From: Metabacillus litoralis
GTDB taxonomy: Bacteria; Bacillota; Bacilli; Bacillales; Bacillaceae
Length of the DNA stretch: 64,000 bases
Assembly (NCBI RefSeq): GCF_003667825.1
Contig: NZ_CP033043.1
Location: 5,092,501 to 5,156,500, forward strand
Reading direction: 5' to 3'
Under the pieces are notes generated by a model. It saw only the letters and a list, made by a program, of their open reading frames with translations, searched no databases and was not told the DNA's origin. Of the stretch, positions 61,036 to 64,000 are shown one piece after another. Positions within the stretch are counted from its first letter, which is position 1; every line of letters begins with the position of its first letter. A program made the position numbers and the translations under genes.

Positions 61036-62010
61036 ATGGTTAAGGTAGGGATCATTGGAACTGGTTGGTTTAGTGGAGTGCATGCAAAAATCTTAAGTAA
61101 CATGCAAGGGGTAAAAATTAAAGCTATTTGTGGAACTAGTAAAGAAAAGGCTGAGAAATTTGCTTCTTCTTATGGAGATGTAAATTCTTATGGAAATATA
61201 GCAGAAATGCTTGATAGCGATAAGCTTGATGCTGTTTATGTGTGTGTTCCGCCATTTGCGCACGGTGAAATTGAACTAGAATTACTAACTAGAGAGATTC
61301 CTTTTTTAGTAGAAAAGCCTTTAAGTGTTGATTTAGAGGTTCCAACAAAAGTAATAACAAAGCTTAATGAAAAGTCGATTATTACATCGGTGGGCTACCA
61401 TTTTCGCTACAAAGACTCTGTTAGTTACTTAAAAAATGAGCTTAAAAACTGTACTCTTGGAATGGCAACTGGTGAATGGATGGGGTCAATGCCAACTGTA
61501 CCATGGTGGCGAAATCAACAAACCTCGGGAGGACAGTTTATTGAACAAACAACCCATCTGGTTGACCTGCTTCGCTATACAATTGGAGAGGTAGAGGAAG
61601 TCTATGCCTCCTATGCTAGTAGATCTCTTTCCACTCAATATGAGGGTGTTACTGTAGCTGATGTTGGAACTGTTGCAATCAAATTTAGCAGTGGGGTCAT
61701 AGCAAACCTTTCTAATACATGTCTATTACCTGAAGGAGACTCGATGGTTGGTCTTGACTATTACACGAACAAGGGAATTTTGCGTTTAGGGTTCAATGGA
61801 TTAGAGATATCGAAAAAAGGTGAAACATCGTCCGTAAAAGAGGTCGTCAATCCATATGAAAAAGAAAACGAAGCATTTATACATGCTGTTCGAACCGGTG
61901 ATCCATCACTAATATTATCAGATTACAGAGATGCATATAAAACACAAGAAGTGGCTGTTGCTGCTCAAGTATCAGCTGAAAAGGGTCTACCAGTGAAGTT
62001 AACTAAATAA
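61036..62010 (+). CDS. Gfo/Idh/MocA-family oxidoreductase
   Basis: This 324-residue NAD(P)-dependent dehydrogenase has Rossmann motif I-I-G-T-G-W-F-S-G-V-H, V-E-K-P-L-S near residue 94 and V-G-Y-H-F-R-Y near 120. The C-terminal substrate domain contains G-G-Q-F-I-E-Q-T-T-H-L-V-D, where the His usually helps catalysis. The substrate is probably a sugar or inositol-like compound. AAAGGGGGATGG precedes the ATG. It is monocistronic, with terminators on both sides, and is not close to either dehydrogenase of the 16-24 kb operon. Confidence 0.87.
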   Translation: MVKVGIIGTGWFSGVHAKILSNMQGVKIKAICGTSKEKAEKFASSYGDVNSYGNIAEMLDSDKLDAVYVCVPPFAHGEIELELLTREIPFLVEKPLSVDLEVPTKVITKLNEKSIITSVGYHFRYKDSVSYLKNELKNCTLGMATGEWMGSMPTVPWWRNQQTSGGQFIEQTTHLVDLLRYTIGEVEEVYASYASRSLSTQYEGVTVADVGTVAIKFSSGVIANLSNTCLLPEGDSMVGLDYYTNKGILRLGFNGLEISKKGETSSVKEVVNPYEKENEAFIHAVRTGDPSLILSDYRDAYKTQEVAVAAQVSAEKGLPVKLTK

Positions 62011-62042
62011 GAAATTGCCTAAAGAAACAAAATGTGAAAGCT

Positions 62043-62070
62043 GCGCTCATTAATTGATGGGCGCTTTTTT
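62043..62070 (+). terminator. Intrinsic terminator
   Basis: GCGCTCAT pairs with GATGGGCGC-type sequence (one wobble), followed by six T. Confidence 0.75.
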
Positions 62071-62141
62071 ACGATTAACCCAGGTTACCCGTAATTTAGA
62101 AGGGAATCATAAGCCTATAAATGCTGTATATGACATTTATG

Positions 62142-62220
62142 TGACACCTTGTCATTTCGAATGGACATATGACATGATGTCATATATGATTAAGGTATAG
62201 AGAATTATGACACCTTGTCA
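62142..62220. promoter_or_regulatory. Three TGACA-N3-TGTCA operators upstream of a TetR gene
   Basis: TGACACCTTGTCA occurs at 62142-62154 and 62208-62220. TGACATGATGTCA at 62170-62182 is the core of a perfect 9-1-9 palindrome (62167-62185). All share the same half-sites with a three-base centre, and the last lies 25 bases before the gene. Confidence 0.72.
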
Positions 62221-62245
62221 CTTACGCGGATAGGAGTTCAATAGC

Positions 62246-62860
62246 ATGCCAAAACAAACGTTTTATCACTTACCCAAAGAGAAGAAGGATACATTAATAC
62301 ACTCCGCAAAAAAAGAATTCTCACGGGTACCCCTTCATGAGGCATCAATTGCCAATATTATAAAAAGTGCAGGGATACCAAGGGGAAGTTTTTATCAATA
62401 TTTTGATGATAAAGAGGATTTGTACTTTTATTTGTTAGATGAATTTACACAAAACACGAATAGAAGAGTAATGACCATTTTAAGAAGAAAACAGGGTGAT
62501 TTGACAGAGACCTTGATTGATCTTTTTCAACATATTGTCCAGAGCCAGCATAATCAGGATAATAAAGCTTTTTTTAAAAATGTATTTTTAAATATGAATT
62601 ATAAAATTGAAAATACGTTGGCTAGAAGTATGTATGAAAAAAGTCAAAAATCTCATTACCTAAGTTTCCTAAAATTAGTGAAAATAGATCATTTGAACAT
62701 TAAATGTGAACAAGAATTGATTGATATGATTGAAATAATGGTCTCAGTGACAATTCATAATTTAGTTCGTGTGTTCGTTCTAAACTTATCTGAAGAAGAA
62801 GCTCTAACCAAATATATTAATCAAATCGAATTACTTAAAAAGGGATTTCAAAAGGAGTAA
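62246..62860 (+). CDS. TetR-family regulator
   Basis: This 204-residue regulator has an N-terminal helix-turn-helix (A-S-I-A-N-I-I-K-S-A-G-I-P-R-G-S-F-Y-Q-Y-F-D-D-K) and an all-helical ligand domain. The opening P-K-Q-T-F-Y-H-L-P-K-E-K-K resembles the YfiR/YxbF type of TetR. Three matching palindromes stand directly upstream, so it is likely autoregulated. The only downstream partner on the same strand is a 39-residue ORF with a very good ribosome site, five bases after its stop. TAGGAG precedes the ATG. Confidence 0.9.
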   Translation: MPKQTFYHLPKEKKDTLIHSAKKEFSRVPLHEASIANIIKSAGIPRGSFYQYFDDKEDLYFYLLDEFTQNTNRRVMTILRRKQGDLTETLIDLFQHIVQSQHNQDNKAFFKNVFLNMNYKIENTLARSMYEKSQKSHYLSFLKLVKIDHLNIKCEQELIDMIEIMVSVTIHNLVRVFVLNLSEEEALTKYINQIELLKKGFQKE

Positions 62861-62864
62861 AACT

Positions 62865-62984
62865 GTGGGAACTGATCTTGTAAAGACTAAGATTGATTTT
62901 AAAAGCATAGTAAAAAAGCTACAAAAGCAAGGCATTAATGCTCAATTAATCAGAAGACCTACAAAAACAATTCATTTAAAATAG
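62865..62984 (+). CDS. Small basic protein, 39 residues
   Basis: A short frame starting GTG 62865 with AAAGGAG eight bases upstream, four bases after the TetR stop. It codes for a Lys-rich peptide with an amphipathic helix (K-S-I-V-K-K-L-Q-K-Q-G-I-N-A-Q). No family is recognised. The good ribosome site and the tight spacing to the TetR gene argue that it is translated; its shortness argues for caution. Confidence 0.45.
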   Translation: MGTDLVKTKIDFKSIVKKLQKQGINAQLIRRPTKTIHLK

Positions 62985-63032
62985 AAGGTTAAACATTCTC
63001 TTAATAAGCTTTTATAAAGGAGTACTAACAAT

Positions 63033-63767
63033 TTGGATACATTAAGTGTTAGAGATCATGACGAAATCAAAATGGATACATTAGAACTTGTAAAGTTTAT
63101 TATGACCTATAAATTTGCTGTTAATGAAATCACCACAAAGCTTAATATTTTGAATGAAGAATTTAAGTATGTTCATGACTATAATCCAATTGAAAATATA
63201 AGCTCAAGAGTTAAAACACCTGAAAGTATTTTACAAAAAATGAAAAGAAAGAATTGTGATTTAACAATAAAGTCGATAAAAGAGAATATTAAAGATATAG
63301 CTGGTGTCCGAATAACATGTTCTTTTATTTCTGATGTTTATAAAGTGTATGAGATGCTTCAAAAGCAAAAAGATATAGATGTGGTTCAATGTAAAGATTA
63401 TATTAAACATCCAAAACCAAATGGGTACCAAAGTCTTCATCTTATTATAATCATTCCGGTTTTTTTGTCTGATCGAGTAGAAGACACCTATGTTGAGATT
63501 CAAATAAGAACAAAAGCAATGGATTTTTGGGCAAGTCTAGAACATAAGATCTATTACAAATTTGGGAAAGAAATTCCGGAGAATTTAACAAATGAATTAA
63601 AAGAAGCAGCTTTATCTGCTATTGAACTGGACAAGAAAATGGAGAGACTTCATGAAGAAGTAAAACTTATAAAAAATATCAAAAATGTTAATGAACCAAT
63701 CATTAACATCCAGGTAAATGGATCGAATCTTAGTCAATTATTAGAAGAAATTGATCATACATGTTAG
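63033..63767 (+). CDS. ywaC: Small alarmone synthetase, RelP/YwaC-like
   Basis: This 244-residue ppGpp synthetase without hydrolase or regulatory domains has R-V-K-T-P-E-S-I near residue 53, D-I-A-G-V-R-I near 88, K-P-N-G-Y-Q-S-L-H near 130 and E-I-Q-I-R-T near 155. M-D-F-W-A-S-L-E-H-K-I-Y-Y-K follows, close to YwaC (SAS2) of B. subtilis. It makes (p)ppGpp/pGpp from ATP and GDP/GTP/GMP. It is about 30 residues longer than B. subtilis YwaC at the C-terminus. The TTG start follows AAAGGAGT. In Bacillus this gene responds to cell-envelope stress; no such site was identified here. Confidence 0.92.
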   Translation: MDTLSVRDHDEIKMDTLELVKFIMTYKFAVNEITTKLNILNEEFKYVHDYNPIENISSRVKTPESILQKMKRKNCDLTIKSIKENIKDIAGVRITCSFISDVYKVYEMLQKQKDIDVVQCKDYIKHPKPNGYQSLHLIIIIPVFLSDRVEDTYVEIQIRTKAMDFWASLEHKIYYKFGKEIPENLTNELKEAALSAIELDKKMERLHEEVKLIKNIKNVNEPIINIQVNGSNLSQLLEEIDHTC

Positions 63768-63778
63768 GAGGAAAAGTA

Positions 63779-64000
63779 TTGAAACTTACCAACATAGAAT
63801 TGCCGAATTTTGCAAAGAAAGAGGTTGAGAAATTACATGAAGTCATCTCTCCGTTTGTAAAAAAAGCTTCCCGGTATGTTTTCTGGTCCTTTCCTTTAAT
63901 CACTTTATCCATTTTTAATATCCTATCTATGTTATTTGGAAACGGTTTAAACGAAACAATGATCTCTTCTTTAGTAGTGTATGCGATAATAGGTGCGATA
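63779..64000 (+). CDS. Membrane protein, N-terminal part (runs off window)
   Basis: The TTG start follows TTAGGAGG, 12 bases after the alarmone synthetase stop. The 74 visible residues comprise an amphipathic N-terminus (F-A-K-K-E-V-E-K-L-H-E-V-I) and two hydrophobic segments (about 34-47 and 60-74). It may be a DUF5392-like small membrane protein, but the family cannot be fixed. Probably co-transcribed with the synthetase. Confidence 0.6.
   Translation, partial: MKLTNIELPNFAKKEVEKLHEVISPFVKKASRYVFWSFPLITLSIFNILSMLFGNGLNETMISSLVVYAIIGAI

Overview
The window looks like a chromosomal stretch of a low-G+C, spore-former-type Bacillaceae (Bacillus/Metabacillus-like). The evidence is strong AGGAGG ribosome sites, frequent TTG/GTG starts, a RsbQ-RsbP pair, CatD/CatE, a YwaC-type alarmone synthetase, a zinc-independent L31/S14 pair under Zur-box-like sites, a yybP-ykoY manganese riboswitch and two YesM/YesN-type two-component systems. 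No rRNA operon, intact tRNA, insertion sequence or CRISPR array was found.

1-5.3 kb is an A+T-rich accessory segment. It holds the end of a HTH/S24-type regulator whose catalytic Lys position reads Arg. Next comes a three-gene operon: a small winged-helix-like protein, an SMC/Rad50-like ABC ATPase with a four-Cys zinc ribbon in its coiled coil, and a large helical protein ending in a PD-(D/E)XK nuclease. This fits an ABC-three-component or Lamassu-like defence system and is the best candidate for a little-described system. The segment ends at a 3' half of tRNA-Val(GAC), an integration scar. An identical 47-bp copy lies at 25.9 kb and a degraded inverted copy at 38.8 kb, so this locus has taken in several elements.

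5.6-24 kb is carbohydrate metabolism: a YesN/YesM two-component system with an orphan binding lipoprotein, then a LacI regulator and a long operon. That operon has a ribose-type ABC transporter with two paralogous receptors, two Gfo/Idh/MocA dehydrogenases, three sugar-isomerase TIM barrels and a zinc alcohol dehydrogenase. The last dehydrogenase closely resembles levoglucosan dehydrogenase LgdA, so the cluster probably turns levoglucosan or a related anhydrosugar/glycoside into glucose through 3-keto intermediates.

24-38.4 kb holds an Rrf2/quinone-oxidoreductase divergon, a second YesM/YesN system beside an LplABC-type importer (its receptor carries a perfect EF-hand loop), a broken fructokinase remnant, a MerR/MFS drug-efflux pair, an XRE-cupin regulator and catDE for catechol/quinone detoxification.

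38.8-51 kb holds a MocR/EamA divergon, a DoxX-like protein, the rsbQ-rsbP energy-stress module, a flavoprotein/DUF3231 pair, a TetR/DHA2 efflux divergon with a clear operator, a GNAT acetyltransferase and an MFS permease.

51-57.5 kb is a zinc-starvation locus: a His-repeat ZnuA, L31 and S14 paralogues without zinc sites, a COG0523 GTPase broken by a one-base frameshift, a permease/TIGR03943 pair, an Fe-S ferredoxin-like protein and a SufU homologue, with four Zur-box-like sites. 57.6-64 kb carries a manganese riboswitch with a TerC exporter, a MerR regulator, a CNNM/CorC membrane protein whose start is separated from its ribosome site by a hairpin, an oxidoreductase, a TetR regulator with three operator copies, a small ORF, a RelP/YwaC alarmone synthetase and a partial membrane protein.
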